NCBI RefSeq assembly: GCF_003473295.1
Contig: NZ_QRMP01000001.1
Span: 376,097-440,096, forward strand
Direction: 5' to 3'
Source of the DNA: Parabacteroides sp. AM08-6
GTDB lineage: Bacteria; Bacteroidota; Bacteroidia; Bacteroidales; Tannerellaceae
DNA length: 64,000 bases
The notes beneath the pieces are model-generated. The model saw only the letters and a program-made list of their open reading frames with translations, did not search any database and had not been told where the DNA came from. Shown here piece by piece: positions 16,213 to 25,759 of the stretch. The translations under genes and the position numbers were made by a program. The number at the start of each line of letters is the position of its first letter. Positions within the stretch are counted from its first letter, which is position 1.

Positions 16213-18027
16213 ATGAATACATACAAACTGTCGGACTGGTTGCCAACTACTAAAAAAGAAGTTGAAATTCGTGGATGGGACTATCTAGATGTTATTTTTT
16301 TTAGTGGAGATGCTTATGTGGACCACCCTTCGTTTGGGGCTGCCGTTATCGGTCGTACTCTCGAATCGATGGGTCTGCGTGTAGCTATTGTACCTCAACC
16401 GGACTGGCGGGGTGATTATCGCGATTTCAAAAAACTGGGAGTTCCTCGTCTCTTTTTCGGTGTCTCCGCCGGAGCGATGGATTCGATGATTAATCATTAT
16501 ACAGCCAACAAACGATTACGTAGCGATGATGCTTATACACCGGATCGCCGGGCCGGTATGCGCCCTGATTACCCCAGTATTGTCTATACCCGGATATTAA
16601 AAGAAATATATCCTGAAGTTCCTGTTGTGCTAGGTGGTATTGAGGCATCCTTGCGACGTCTGACACATTATGATTACTGGCAGGATAAACTGTTACCCGG
16701 AATTTTGGTCGATAGCCAAGCTGATTTACTGATATACGGGATGGGAGAACTACCCATCAAAGAGCTGGTAACCCGTTTGCAGGCCGGCATTCCGTTTCAC
16801 AAGATAACCAATATATGCCAGACAGCCTACCTGGCTGATAAAATAGAAGTTACCTCCGAAGATATTGAACTTTTCCCCCACGAAGAATGTCTGCGTGATA
16901 AGCTCAAACAAGCAAAGAATTTTCGGCATATAGAAGAGGAATCAAACAAATATAACGCTTCCCGTATCCTACAGCGGGTTGGTAAAAAGATTATTGTAGT
17001 CAATCCCCCCTTTCCCCCTATGTCGGAAAAAGAGATTGATACTTCTTTTGATTTACCTTACACCCGTCTGCCGCATCCCAAATATAAAGGAAAGGTGATA
17101 CCAGCATTTGAGATGATTAAGTTTTCAGTCAATGTACATCGGGGATGTTTCGGAGGTTGTGCCTTTTGTACAATTTCCGCACACCAAGGTAAGTTTATTG
17201 CTTCACGGAGTAAAGAGTCTATCCTCAAAGAAGTAAAGGCTATAACTAAAATGCCTGATTTTAAGGGATATTTGAGTGATTTAGGCGGACCATCTGCCAA
17301 TATGTACCGAATGAAAGGAAAAGAACAGTCCATTTGTGCCAAATGTAAAAAACCTTCATGTATTTCGCCTGTAGTCTGCAAAAATTTGAATGCCGATCAT
17401 ACTCCGTTGCTGGATATTTATAAAGAAGTGGATAGTCTGCCGGAAATCAAACGTTCGTTTATTGGAAGTGGCGTCCGTTATGATTTGCTGCTGCACCGTT
17501 ATGAGGATGAAAATCTAAATAAAGCGACTCACATTTATATGGAAGAACTAATAGCCCACCATGTTTCCGGGCGTCTGAAAGTAGCACCTGAACATACGGA
17601 AAACAATGTCCTGAAAATGATGCGTAAACCTCCGTTTGAGCAATTCGGTCAGTTTAAGAAAGTTTTTGATCGTGTGAATAAGCAGTATAAACTCAACCAG
17701 CAACTTATCCCCTATTTTATTTCCAGCCATCCCGGATGTACGGAAGTCGATATGGCGAATTTGGCTATCCAAACAAAACAACTGCATTTCCAGTTGGAAC
17801 AAGTACAGGATTTTACTCCGACTCCTATGACCTTAGCTACAGAAATATATTATACAGGTTATCATCCTTACACTCTCGAAAAAGTCTATACTGCACGTAC
17901 GAAAGAACAAAAGCTGGCACAAAGGCAATTCTTCTTCTGGTACAAACCGGAGTTCCGTAAGCAAATAACACAGGCATTACAAAAAATCGGAAAGAAAGAT
18001 TTAATTAACAAACTATTCGGACGATAG
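16213..18027 (+). CDS. YgiQ-family radical SAM protein
   Basis: This 604-residue cytoplasmic protein belongs to the YgiQ/UPF0313 radical SAM family, whose reaction is not established. The N-terminal part (MNTYKLSDWLPTTKKEVEIRGW) and the VVLGGIEASLRRLTHYDYW segment are typical of the family and of its B12-binding-like N-domain. The iron-sulfur motif CFGGCAFC (C-x3-C-x2-C) lies near residues 311-318 inside HRGCFGGCAFCTISAHQGKF. A later Cys cluster (CAKCKKPSCISPVVC) may bind a further metal. The start at 16213 is favoured because the family protein begins there; a start at 16198 would lie in the promoter box. Confidence 0.9.
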   Translation: MNTYKLSDWLPTTKKEVEIRGWDYLDVIFFSGDAYVDHPSFGAAVIGRTLESMGLRVAIVPQPDWRGDYRDFKKLGVPRLFFGVSAGAMDSMINHYTANKRLRSDDAYTPDRRAGMRPDYPSIVYTRILKEIYPEVPVVLGGIEASLRRLTHYDYWQDKLLPGILVDSQADLLIYGMGELPIKELVTRLQAGIPFHKITNICQTAYLADKIEVTSEDIELFPHEECLRDKLKQAKNFRHIEEESNKYNASRILQRVGKKIIVVNPPFPPMSEKEIDTSFDLPYTRLPHPKYKGKVIPAFEMIKFSVNVHRGCFGGCAFCTISAHQGKFIASRSKESILKEVKAITKMPDFKGYLSDLGGPSANMYRMKGKEQSICAKCKKPSCISPVVCKNLNADHTPLLDIYKEVDSLPEIKRSFIGSGVRYDLLLHRYEDENLNKATHIYMEELIAHHVSGRLKVAPEHTENNVLKMMRKPPFEQFGQFKKVFDRVNKQYKLNQQLIPYFISSHPGCTEVDMANLAIQTKQLHFQLEQVQDFTPTPMTLATEIYYTGYHPYTLEKVYTARTKEQKLAQRQFFFWYKPEFRKQITQALQKIGKKDLINKLFGR

Positions 18028-18105
18028 TTAAACGGAGTAATCTGAAAATTTAAAATACATCTTCCCCGTCCTGTATACTGGGCTTATTTATATCTCATCA
18101 AGTAC

Positions 18106-18201
18106 GCTTCTTTTGTTTTACGAACGTGAAATAATAAATGAAGAACGAGGAATGAAAAAACAGGTTCGTCGTTTATACATTTCACATTCGTAGAACGAAG
18201 C
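18106..18201. repeat. Long imperfect inverted repeat with GAACGTGAAA core
   Basis: The left arm (18106 to about 18150) and the right arm (about 18160-18201) are imperfect reverse complements over roughly 40 bases, including ACGAACGTGAAAT against ATTTCACATTCGT. The element fills most of the 204-base gap between the YgiQ-family gene and ridA, whose ends converge. The core GAACGTGAAA recurs in the larger element at 63844-63953, so both may belong to one dispersed family. Confidence 0.6.
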
Positions 18202-18237
18202 ATAGATAATATCCTTTTCAAGGAGCATTATCTATGC
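18200..18237 (-). terminator. Terminator hairpin overlapping the ridA stop
   Basis: GCATAGATAAT (18200-18210) and ATTATCTATGC (18227-18237) form a perfect 11-bp stem, with an inner CCTT/AAGG pairing. It includes the ridA stop codon at 18232-18234. The following T content on the minus strand is modest. Confidence 0.65.
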
Positions 18238-18612
18238 TTTTACAGCAATAACTTCTATTTCTACCAAACCATTCTTCGGTAATGTTTTTACTGCAACAGC
18301 CGAACGAGCCGGAAAAGCACCGTCAAACTGAGAAGCATACACTTCATTCATCGTTGCAAAATCACCCATATCCGAAAGAAATACAGTTGTTTTTACAACA
18401 TCCGCAATACTGTATCCGGCTTCTGCCAGAATAGCATGAACATTTTTTAAAGCTTGTACAGTCTGTTCTTTGACTCCGCCTGGTACAAAATCACCGGTTA
18501 CCGGGTCAATTCCTAATTGACCGGAAGCGAAAAGCATATTACCAACTTGTACTGCCTGGCTGTAAGGACCGATAGCGGCTGGTGCATTTTTTGTTGCGAT
18601 AACTTTTTTCAT
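18232..18612 (-). CDS. ridA: RidA-family 2-iminobutanoate/2-iminopropanoate deaminase
   Basis: This 126-residue cytoplasmic enzyme hydrolyses reactive imines released by PLP enzymes such as threonine dehydratase, protecting other enzymes. It shows the family patterns [24 protein letters not shown] at the start, the catalytic Arg in FPARSAVAV near residue 105, and the C-terminal [12 protein letters not shown]. Its length is standard. It follows rlmB by 25 bases on the same strand, so the two are probably co-transcribed from the promoter upstream of rlmB. Confidence 0.95.
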   Translation of the reverse strand: MKKVIATKNAPAAIGPYSQAVQVGNMLFASGQLGIDPVTGDFVPGGVKEQTVQALKNVHAILAEAGYSIADVVKTTVFLSDMGDFATMNEVYASQFDGAFPARSAVAVKTLPKNGLVEIEVIAVKA

Positions 18613-18637
18613 TTTATATACATTTATTATATTGTGA

Positions 18638-19384
18638 TTACGCTTGTTCGTTCATACGTTGCCGGACCACTTCGTATACCAAGACAGAAGTAGCAACCGA
18701 AACATTCAACGAACCGATAGTTCCAAATTGCGGTATCTTCACCATACTATCACAAATACGAAGATTATCCATAGAAACACCGTTATCTTCCGCACCCATT
18801 ACGATTGCAACAGGGCCGTCATAATTGATTGCCGTATAATTTTCGACCGCCTTTTCACTTGCAGCATATACTTTCACTCCGCTCGCCTGTAAAAAACGAA
18901 TGGCATCCGTTATATTCCTTTCTTTGCAGACAGGCAATACATGAAGTGCACCCGCCGATGTTTTAATGGCATCCGCATTAACAGTTACACTTCCTTTGGA
19001 CGGAATCACAATAGCATCCACTCCTGCACATTCGCAAGTGCGAGCAATTGCACCAAAGTTCCTCACATCGGTAATACCATCTAGCAATACGATAAAAGGG
19101 TTCTTTCCCTCTTCATACAGAAATGGGATAATATCCTCCAAACGTTGATAAGTGATAGCCGGAATGAAAGCAATTACTCCTTGATGATTTTTGCGGGTCA
19201 AACGGTCCAAACGTTCTGTCGGGACACGCTGCACAGGAATATCACGTCCGCGAAGCACTTCGAAAAGCTCGCGGGATAAATCACCCTGCAATTCTCGTTT
19301 CACCAATATTTTATCAATCTCTTTATCAGCCTGAATAGCCTCTATAACGGCACGTATGCCAAATACCATTTCGTTTTCTTTCAT
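18638..19384 (-). CDS. rlmB: 23S rRNA (guanosine-2'-O-)-methyltransferase RlmB
   Basis: This 248-residue SpoU-type SPOUT methyltransferase modifies a conserved guanosine in the peptidyl-transferase region of 23S rRNA (G2251 in E. coli). The N-terminal substrate-binding domain ([24 protein letters not shown]) is followed by the knotted catalytic domain. That domain has motif 1 [20 protein letters not shown], motif 2 [13 protein letters not shown] and motif 3 [22 protein letters not shown]. All three motifs are intact. It is the first gene of an rlmB-ridA unit. Confidence 0.95.
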   Translation of the reverse strand: MKENEMVFGIRAVIEAIQADKEIDKILVKRELQGDLSRELFEVLRGRDIPVQRVPTERLDRLTRKNHQGVIAFIPAITYQRLEDIIPFLYEEGKNPFIVLLDGITDVRNFGAIARTCECAGVDAIVIPSKGSVTVNADAIKTSAGALHVLPVCKERNITDAIRFLQASGVKVYAASEKAVENYTAINYDGPVAIVMGAEDNGVSMDNLRICDSMVKIPQFGTIGSLNVSVATSVLVYEVVRQRMNEQA

Positions 19385-19480
19385 TTCGTTTTATATCATT
19401 ACTGCATTTCTCCGGCTCGCATGTAATCACTTCCAAGCTCTTTTTACAAATCAACCGAACTATAAAATCTAATTATTCTA

Positions 19481-19488
19481 CAAAAATA
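19481..19488 (-). promoter_or_regulatory. -7 promoter element for rlmB-ridA
   Basis: The minus strand reads TATTTTTG, 96 bases before the rlmB start. The remainder of the 19385-19575 gap shows no other feature. Confidence 0.45.
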
Positions 19489-19575
19489 GTGATAATACCC
19501 CGTTAGATAAATTAATTTGTTTCCTATTTTACAAACCTGAACGAATCCAAGCGACATCCGGCATCTTTTATTCCT

Positions 19576-20010
19576 TCATCCATTCATTAATTCCTTTTTC
19601 ATCTTAAAACTTTGGCGGAGAAACAATACACCGGTAATAATCAAAGCAGAAGACAACCCCGTATAAAAGACGGAAATAAATGAATTAGGCAACAAATGGA
19701 AACGTCTGGCCGTTACACCAAATGTTATCATAACAATCATAACAATCCAACCTTTGACATCAAAAAAAGAAAACGGGCAGTTTTTTTCTCCTTTACGGGA
19801 AATGCGAGTTGTATGCTTATCAAACAAACGACGAAATACAAAATTGAAAAAAAGCAGAAAGACGATAATTGCTTCTCCAACTTTAAACATCCAGTAATGG
19901 GCATCATGTATCCAAGTGATAATGCCGATGCGCAGGATATTCGCTCCCGCTATTATCCAGACGCATCCCGCTATCAAAAGCAAAGCCTTTTTACTGACCC
20001 GAAATCCCAT
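19576..20010 (-). CDS. Hypothetical four-segment membrane protein
   Basis: This 144-residue protein has four hydrophobic stretches (about residues 8-28, 40-62, 85-103 and 112-132), with basic loops between them (RRLFDKHTTRISRKGEK). I do not recognise the family. It lies nine bases after the end of the gene for a secreted basic protein and is likely co-transcribed with it. No catalytic motif is apparent. Confidence 0.6.
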   Translation of the reverse strand: MGFRVSKKALLLIAGCVWIIAGANILRIGIITWIHDAHYWMFKVGEAIIVFLLFFNFVFRRLFDKHTTRISRKGEKNCPFSFFDVKGWIVMIVMITFGVTARRFHLLPNSFISVFYTGLSSALIITGVLFLRQSFKMKKELMNG

Positions 20011-20019
20011 ATCAACCTT

Positions 20020-20658
20020 TTAGTTTCTCCGTCTTTCCCTATCACGTTCTTTTCTATTTCTGTCTCTCTCCCTGTCACGTCCATTATTGTTAGGGCGAGA
20101 TGGCGTACCGGGACGATAATGTCCGTTGTTATTGGGATGCGGACGGTCATATTTACCTGGATACCATCTACTTTCGTCAAAACGGTCGACCCATCTTTTA
20201 CCAGCATATTCCCATTGACAATGCCAGTAATGATCCTCATACCGATAACATACGTTCGAAGGACGGTAATGTGAATATCGCGGATTATTAAACCATCCCT
20301 GCCAATCATGGATACGTGTCGGTTCTTCACGAACAAAGCGAACATATAAACGAAATTGCTCAGGATTTAGAATGCGTTGTAGTTTTCTGTCCCGTTCCAT
20401 GCGCAACCGATAGATATTTTTAGCAGATTGGTCCCAATAACGATAATGTTTTTGAGCTTCTTTTTCTATTTTCTGTCCATATTTATGAATGATTTTATGA
20501 TACTCGGCAGCTTGCCTATTCGTCATGCGGATGGCTTGTTCCATCCAAAGACAATTCTGGCAATGAGGTTCATTCCAACCGAAGCTAATCCAGAATTGTG
20601 CGTGTCCCTGCAAACTGCATAAAAGGACTAACATTACTATAATACTCACTCTCTTCAT
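20020..20658 (-). CDS. Hypothetical exported protein with CpxP/Spy-like helical region and basic tail
   Basis: This 212-residue protein has a clear signal peptide, MKRVSIIVMLVLLCSLQGHA. Residues about 40-110 are helical and charged and contain RDRKLQRILNPEQFRLYVRF, which resembles the LxxEQ pattern of periplasmic Spy/CpxP chaperones. The middle is aromatic-rich and may bind metal or nucleic acid (YRYEDHYWHCQWEYAGKRW). The tail is a low-complexity Asn/Pro then Arg/Asp/Glu segment (RDRERDRNRKERDRERRRN). A stress-related periplasmic role is only a guess from the Spy-like segment. Confidence 0.55.
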   Translation of the reverse strand: MKRVSIIVMLVLLCSLQGHAQFWISFGWNEPHCQNCLWMEQAIRMTNRQAAEYHKIIHKYGQKIEKEAQKHYRYWDQSAKNIYRLRMERDRKLQRILNPEQFRLYVRFVREEPTRIHDWQGWFNNPRYSHYRPSNVCYRYEDHYWHCQWEYAGKRWVDRFDESRWYPGKYDRPHPNNNGHYRPGTPSRPNNNGRDRERDRNRKERDRERRRN

Positions 20659-20724
20659 GTCTTTCAGTTTTTAAATTAACAATTAAGTGATGTTGATTCT
20701 ATGACCCGGCAAAAATGCAAAGGT

Positions 20725-22389
20725 TTAATCTTTCGTTTTCAAAAGTTCTTTCGCATTTGCAATAGATGCACTGGTCAAAGAAGCACCGCTTAACATACGC
20801 GCAATCTCTTTTACACGTTCTTCCTTACTTAGTTTTTTTATCTTGGTAACAGTACGTTCCGGCGTATCTTCTTTGTACACAAAAAAATGTTCTTTCCCTT
20901 TAGCTGCAATCTGCGGTAAATGAGTAATCGTGACCACCTGCATTTTCCGGCCAAGTTCCTGCATAATATCCCCCATTTTATCAGCAATATCACCAGAAAC
21001 TCCTGTATCCACTTCATCAAAAATGATTGCAGGCAAAGCTGTAAAACCAGCTATCATAGCCTTTATACATAACATCAAACGAGAAATTTCACCACCCGAT
21101 GCTGTTTGTGCAACAGGTTGAAGTTCTCCACTCTTATTAGCAGAAAACATAAATCGAATTTCGTCCATTCCATCGCTTTCCGGCTCCTGTTTAGCGACGA
21201 AATCTATTTCAAAACGAATATTCGGCATTCCCAAAGGTAACACCATCTCCACCAACTGGGATTCGACTGTTTTCGACGCAATCTTACGATGTCCGCTTAA
21301 TACGGCTGCTTGCCGGAGCAATTCTTTATATGAGAGGGTTACTTGTTCCTTAAGTCGCTCGATTTGTTCGTCAAAAGAGTCCATCTCTCTTAACTGTTCC
21401 GTATATTTATGTTGCAACTCCATTAATTCTTCGACTGTTGAAACACGATGTTTCTGTTCCAACGAATAGAGAATATTTAATCGTTCATTTACCCAATCCA
21501 ACCGTTCCGGATTAAATTCTATATCTTCTTTTTGTACATCTGTCTCTGAGGCCAAATCATTCAAATCCAAGAAAGCAGAACGAAGACGTTCCGCTATTTC
21601 CTTTGCTTTCGGGTAATAACGTTCCAGCCCGTCTGCTGCAGAAAGAGACTCTTTGATAAGTTGTACAGCCCCTTGCTCCTCTCCATCCAGCAATTGAGTA
21701 ATTTTATAAAGAGAACTTTTTATTTCTTCAGCGTGCGATAAAGTTTCCAGTTCTTGCTCCAACTCAACCTGTTCACCGGCAAACAAACCGGCCTCCGTCA
21801 ATTGTTCAAGCTGAAAACGGACATAATCTTCTTCTTGTTTGTTTTGTACCGATTTTTCAGTTAGTTCTTTCAGTTCTCTTTTCAGAGACTGATAACGACT
21901 ATATTCTTTTCTGTACAAAATCAACAAAACCTCATTTTCAGCCATTACATCAATTACTTTCAACTGAAAACGATTATCGCCTAATAATAAGTTCTGATGT
22001 TGCGAATGAATATCAATCAAACGTCCACCAAGCTCTTTCATCACAGTCAACGATACCGGAGAGTCATTTACAAAAGCACGTGATTTACCGGAAGCATACA
22101 ATTCACGACGAAGAATACAAATCGCGGAATCATATTCTAAATCATTCACCTGAAAAAATTCTTCTAACCTATATTCAGAGATATCAAATACCGCCTCTAT
22201 CACACATTTATCGGCACCACTTTTTATACTTTTTCCATCGGCACGCTGTCCTAACACCAACGACAAAGCCCCCAATATAATAGACTTTCCCGCCCCTGTT
22301 TCGCCGGTTATAACAGAAAAACCTTTATCAAACCGAATGTCCAGACTGTCTATTAAAACAAAATTCTGTATAAATAACGATTTCAACAT
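20725..22389 (-). CDS. recN: DNA repair protein RecN
   Basis: RecN is an SMC-like ATPase that acts early at DNA double-strand breaks. The 554-residue protein has the Walker A loop GETGAGKSIILGALSL near residues 30-45, then a long coiled coil (about residues 150-380, rich in Glu/Leu/Lys). After it come the signature ASGGEISRLMLCIK and Walker B AIIFDEVDTGVSG. Length and order are normal. It is the last gene of the dnaN-exonuclease-coaBC-DUF4835-recN neighbourhood, 11 bases after the DUF4835 gene. Confidence 0.95.
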   Translation of the reverse strand: MLKSLFIQNFVLIDSLDIRFDKGFSVITGETGAGKSIILGALSLVLGQRADGKSIKSGADKCVIEAVFDISEYRLEEFFQVNDLEYDSAICILRRELYASGKSRAFVNDSPVSLTVMKELGGRLIDIHSQHQNLLLGDNRFQLKVIDVMAENEVLLILYRKEYSRYQSLKRELKELTEKSVQNKQEEDYVRFQLEQLTEAGLFAGEQVELEQELETLSHAEEIKSSLYKITQLLDGEEQGAVQLIKESLSAADGLERYYPKAKEIAERLRSAFLDLNDLASETDVQKEDIEFNPERLDWVNERLNILYSLEQKHRVSTVEELMELQHKYTEQLREMDSFDEQIERLKEQVTLSYKELLRQAAVLSGHRKIASKTVESQLVEMVLPLGMPNIRFEIDFVAKQEPESDGMDEIRFMFSANKSGELQPVAQTASGGEISRLMLCIKAMIAGFTALPAIIFDEVDTGVSGDIADKMGDIMQELGRKMQVVTITHLPQIAAKGKEHFFVYKEDTPERTVTKIKKLSKEERVKEIARMLSGASLTSASIANAKELLKTKD

Positions 22390-22400
22390 ACTTGTCTGAT

Positions 22401-23306
22401 TTACTTTTTTAGTGGCTCCAGGCGGGTACTCAAAGCCGGATATAGATTTGATAATTCTTTATAGCCTTCTTGTTTCTCCTGAGTAGTGGCTTTTGAATAA
22501 ATACTGACTACTTCGTCAAGTTTAGAGTCGGCAAACAATTGTAATAACGGAGAGGTAGGACGGGCACTCTTTATCTGATTCAATGTTGGTAATAAAGAAA
22601 TGATTGTCGTACGTCCCCGATCCGGATTTGCAGCCATTTCATCGAGTCCTTTACGATGATAGTTGTACCACATTTCACGAAACATTGCAGAAGTATTATC
22701 CGTTAAAGCCGTAGACAAAGCATGCCGGTTCCGGTCATTCTCAAAAGCTTTCCAGCCATTCCAGGAAGGTTGTGCCTGAGCAAGACTTACAATCTGTTGT
22801 GCCTGTTGCAAGAAACTATTTCCCCCGTTCGGAGCAAAACTATCGAAATCGAGTCCGAGAATTGTATAAATATAAAAGACAACAGTTGCTATCAAATTAC
22901 TATTTAATGTATTTTCCGTATATTCCAACGGTTCGAACTCCGTATAATCAAAATCCAATTGTGTATCACGATAATTAAATAAGGTTGTCGTATAGCTTGA
23001 ATTGTAGACCGGGCGACGGGCCTGGACTTGTATTTCCGACTTAAAACTGTTATCCGAAGGCATTTCGTTCACAATAATCGTCATTGAACAATCAATACGT
23101 TCATTAACAGCAAAAGTAGCATCTGTCCACTTTTTATTGTTTACAAATTCATTAAGAGCATTTTGTAAAGTAGTAAATACCTGTTTGTTGGTAGCTTGCA
23201 CCTTATCACTATTAATCGTGATACGCGCATTCAACTCCTGCGCTTTCCCCCAGAAAGGAGTAGCCCCCAATAAACAGATAAACAATAATCTTTTAATCAT
23301 TCTCAT
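22401..23306 (-). CDS. DUF4835 family exported protein (PorD-like)
   Basis: This 301-residue periplasmic protein has the signal peptide MRMIKRLLFICLLGATPFWGKA. It carries the DUF4835 pattern ELNARITINSDKVQ, the repeated aromatic region NYRDTQLDFDYTEFEPLEY and the LGLDFDSFAPNGG motif. Members of this family are annotated in databases as the type IX secretion-associated protein PorD, but they also occur where type IX secretion is not obvious. Its start overlaps the coaBC stop by four bases, so the two are translationally coupled. The position between coaBC and recN is conserved in Bacteroidota. Confidence 0.85.
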   Translation of the reverse strand: MRMIKRLLFICLLGATPFWGKAQELNARITINSDKVQATNKQVFTTLQNALNEFVNNKKWTDATFAVNERIDCSMTIIVNEMPSDNSFKSEIQVQARRPVYNSSYTTTLFNYRDTQLDFDYTEFEPLEYTENTLNSNLIATVVFYIYTILGLDFDSFAPNGGNSFLQQAQQIVSLAQAQPSWNGWKAFENDRNRHALSTALTDNTSAMFREMWYNYHRKGLDEMAANPDRGRTTIISLLPTLNQIKSARPTSPLLQLFADSKLDEVVSIYSKATTQEKQEGYKELSNLYPALSTRLEPLKK

Positions 23307-24505
23307 TTCAGTAATGTTGCCAACTTATTTACAATATCGATAGCTACTCCTTGTTTACTCTTCAAAGGAAAAACGCGGACTTCTCCTTCTTTGTCTATAA
23401 TGGAAATCTTATTGGTGTCGCAACGAAATCCGGCTCCGGCGTCACGCAAAGAGTTAAGAACGATGAAATCGAGATTTTTTCGCTTTAACTTACTTTCTGC
23501 GTGTGCAGCTTCGTCGTTTGTTTCAAGGGCAAAACCGACCAATACCTGTCCATCCCGTTTAATGGCCCCCAAAGAGGCTGCGATGTCTTTATTTGAAACA
23601 AGCTTCAAGGTCATTTCGCCTTTAGTTTCACGTTTGATTTTCTCCGAAGCCTGAACTTCCGGACGATAATCGGCCACCGCCGCACATAAAATCGCAGCAT
23701 CCGAAACCGGAAAAGCTTTCATTGCAGCCTGATACATTTCCTCTGCCGACTCCACATCTATTCGCTTAATATTCGGATGATTCGTCTTTAATGACACAGG
23801 GCCGGCAATTAATGTAACTTCCGCACCTTGTCCGGCACATGCTTCAGCTAATGCAAATCCCATCTTTCCGGAGGAATAGTTTCCTATAAAACGTACAGGA
23901 TCTATCTTTTCATATGTCGGACCGGCAGTTATTACAATCTTTTTTTTTTGAAGCTGTGTTTGCGAGGTAAAAAAATCACTCAAAACCTCAATAATTTTGT
24001 CCGGCTCTTCCATGCGTCCTTTGCCAACCAGATGACTGGCCAACTCTCCTTCACCTGGTTCTATAATATGGTTGCCGAATGAACGAAGACGTTCCAGATT
24101 TTGCTGAGTCGTCGGATGAGCAAACATGTCCAAATCCATTGCCGGAGCAACAAATACAGGAGCCTTGCAAGAAAGATAAGTCGTTACCAACATATTATCG
24201 GCTATACCATTTGCCATTTTCCCGATAGTAGAAGCTGTAGCTGGCGCTACCAACATGGCATCCGCCCAAAGTCCCAAATCAACATGACTATGCCAAGAGC
24301 CGTCTCGATTGGAAAAAAACTCACTGATAACCGGATTACTACTCAACGTAGACAAGGTTAGCGGAGTAATAAACTCTTTTCCGGCAGGTGTAATAACGAC
24401 CTGTACCTCCGCTCCTTTCTTCACCAACCCCCGAATAATATAAGCAGCTTTATAAGCAGCTATACTCCCCGTTATTCCTAAGATGATATGTTTACCTTCG
24501 AGCAT
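23303..24505 (-). CDS. coaBC: Bifunctional phosphopantothenoylcysteine decarboxylase/synthase
   Basis: CoaBC makes 4'-phosphopantetheine for coenzyme A. It joins cysteine to phosphopantothenate (CoaB) and decarboxylates the product with FMN (CoaC). In this 400-residue protein the CoaC half shows GITGSIAAYKA, the VDLGLWADAMLVAPATASTIGKMANGIADNML region and the substrate clamp PAMDLDM. The CoaB half begins near residue 188 with VITAGPTYEKIDPVRFIGNYSSGKMG and contains the conserved KIKR region near residue 290. Both halves look complete. Confidence 0.95.
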   Translation of the reverse strand: MLEGKHIILGITGSIAAYKAAYIIRGLVKKGAEVQVVITPAGKEFITPLTLSTLSSNPVISEFFSNRDGSWHSHVDLGLWADAMLVAPATASTIGKMANGIADNMLVTTYLSCKAPVFVAPAMDLDMFAHPTTQQNLERLRSFGNHIIEPGEGELASHLVGKGRMEEPDKIIEVLSDFFTSQTQLQKKKIVITAGPTYEKIDPVRFIGNYSSGKMGFALAEACAGQGAEVTLIAGPVSLKTNHPNIKRIDVESAEEMYQAAMKAFPVSDAAILCAAVADYRPEVQASEKIKRETKGEMTLKLVSNKDIAASLGAIKRDGQVLVGFALETNDEAAHAESKLKRKNLDFIVLNSLRDAGAGFRCDTNKISIIDKEGEVRVFPLKSKQGVAIDIVNKLATLLK

Positions 24506-24602
24506 ATATTTCTAATCATTTTGCCCTGTTTTTCAGTCATCCATGTTAAATATTTGAGAACATCGATGTTAAAAAAACAGGGCTATATTTATTCTAAAAA
24601 CA

Positions 24603-25754
24603 TTACAAACGGAGCATCATGATTTCGCGCGTCACGCGACTGTCTATGTTATGGTGTTCACCCAGTTTCCAACTTTGCTTATCGACCGGAGCGGCCAATG
24701 CATCCAAATCTTTCTCTGTAATACCACATTCCCCAAGCCGGGTTTTCAATCCCATCCGACGGAAGAAATCTTCACAAGCTATAATCGTCTGACGGGCACG
24801 CTCTTCTTCCGTACCTTCGGTGATGCCAAAAACAACTTCACCCATACGTGCCAGCTTGGCTTGTTTTTCTTTAAACATATATGTCATCACACCCGGTAAA
24901 AGTATAGCCAAAGTCTGAGCATGATCCAAACCGAATAAAGCTGTCAGCGAATATCCCATCCGATGTGACGACCAATCCTGCGGGACTCCTTGTCCTATCC
25001 AGACGTTCAAAGCATTGGTAGCTGCCCACATCAAATTGGCACGAATATCATAATCATAGGGATTATCCAGAACTTTCAAACCTTCTTCATGAATCACTTT
25101 CAACAACCCCTCGGAGAATGCATCTTGTACTTTAGCATTTACCGGATAAGTCAAATATTGTTCGATAACATGAATAAAAGAGTCCACCACTCCATTCGCA
25201 ACCTGCCGGGCCGGCAACGAATAAGTTACTTCCGGATCGAGAATTGCAAACTTCGGAAATATCAAAGGATTGGCAAAGTTCAGCTTTTCACGCGTGGAAA
25301 CACGTGAAATAACAGAGCGTTCATTCATTTCCGAACCTGTAGCAGCCAAAGTCAAAACAACACCTAAAGGCAACGCTTTCCGAATGATGCCGCCTTTCGA
25401 CAAAATATCCCAAGGCTCACCTTCAAAATCGACAGCCACAGATATAAATTTTGTAGCATCAATTACAGAACCTCCTCCGACAGCCAAAAGGAAATCTATA
25501 TTCTTCTCCTTCACGACCTCCACTGCTTTCATGCATGTTTCATAATGAGGATTAGCCTCTATACCAGAAAATTCAGTCACATCGAAGTCTTTCAATGCCG
25601 CCATTACCTGATTGTAAATGCCGTTTTTCTTTATACTACCGCCACCATAAACCATTAACACCTTACTTCCATTCGGAATCAAAGCCGACAAACGGGCAAT
25701 AGAACCTTTACCGAAAACAACCTTTACCGGGTTGCTAAACTCAAAATTATTCAT
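24603..25754 (-). CDS. Iron-containing alcohol dehydrogenase
   Basis: This 383-residue cytoplasmic oxidoreductase is of the BDH/YqhD branch of the iron-containing family, which reduces aldehydes or oxidises alcohols with NAD(P). It shows the nucleotide-binding GGGSVIDATKFI near residues 95-106 and metal-ligand His residues within DSFIHVIEQYL and GLDHAQTLAILLPGVM. A late His-containing motif, LGEHHNIDSRVTREIM, is also present. Substrate specificity cannot be read. It lies only five bases after the exonuclease gene, inside an otherwise conserved replication/coenzyme A gene run, and looks like an insertion there. Confidence 0.9.
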   Translation of the reverse strand: MNNFEFSNPVKVVFGKGSIARLSALIPNGSKVLMVYGGGSIKKNGIYNQVMAALKDFDVTEFSGIEANPHYETCMKAVEVVKEKNIDFLLAVGGGSVIDATKFISVAVDFEGEPWDILSKGGIIRKALPLGVVLTLAATGSEMNERSVISRVSTREKLNFANPLIFPKFAILDPEVTYSLPARQVANGVVDSFIHVIEQYLTYPVNAKVQDAFSEGLLKVIHEEGLKVLDNPYDYDIRANLMWAATNALNVWIGQGVPQDWSSHRMGYSLTALFGLDHAQTLAILLPGVMTYMFKEKQAKLARMGEVVFGITEGTEEERARQTIIACEDFFRRMGLKTRLGECGITEKDLDALAAPVDKQSWKLGEHHNIDSRVTREIMMLRL

Positions 25755-25759
25755 CTTGC

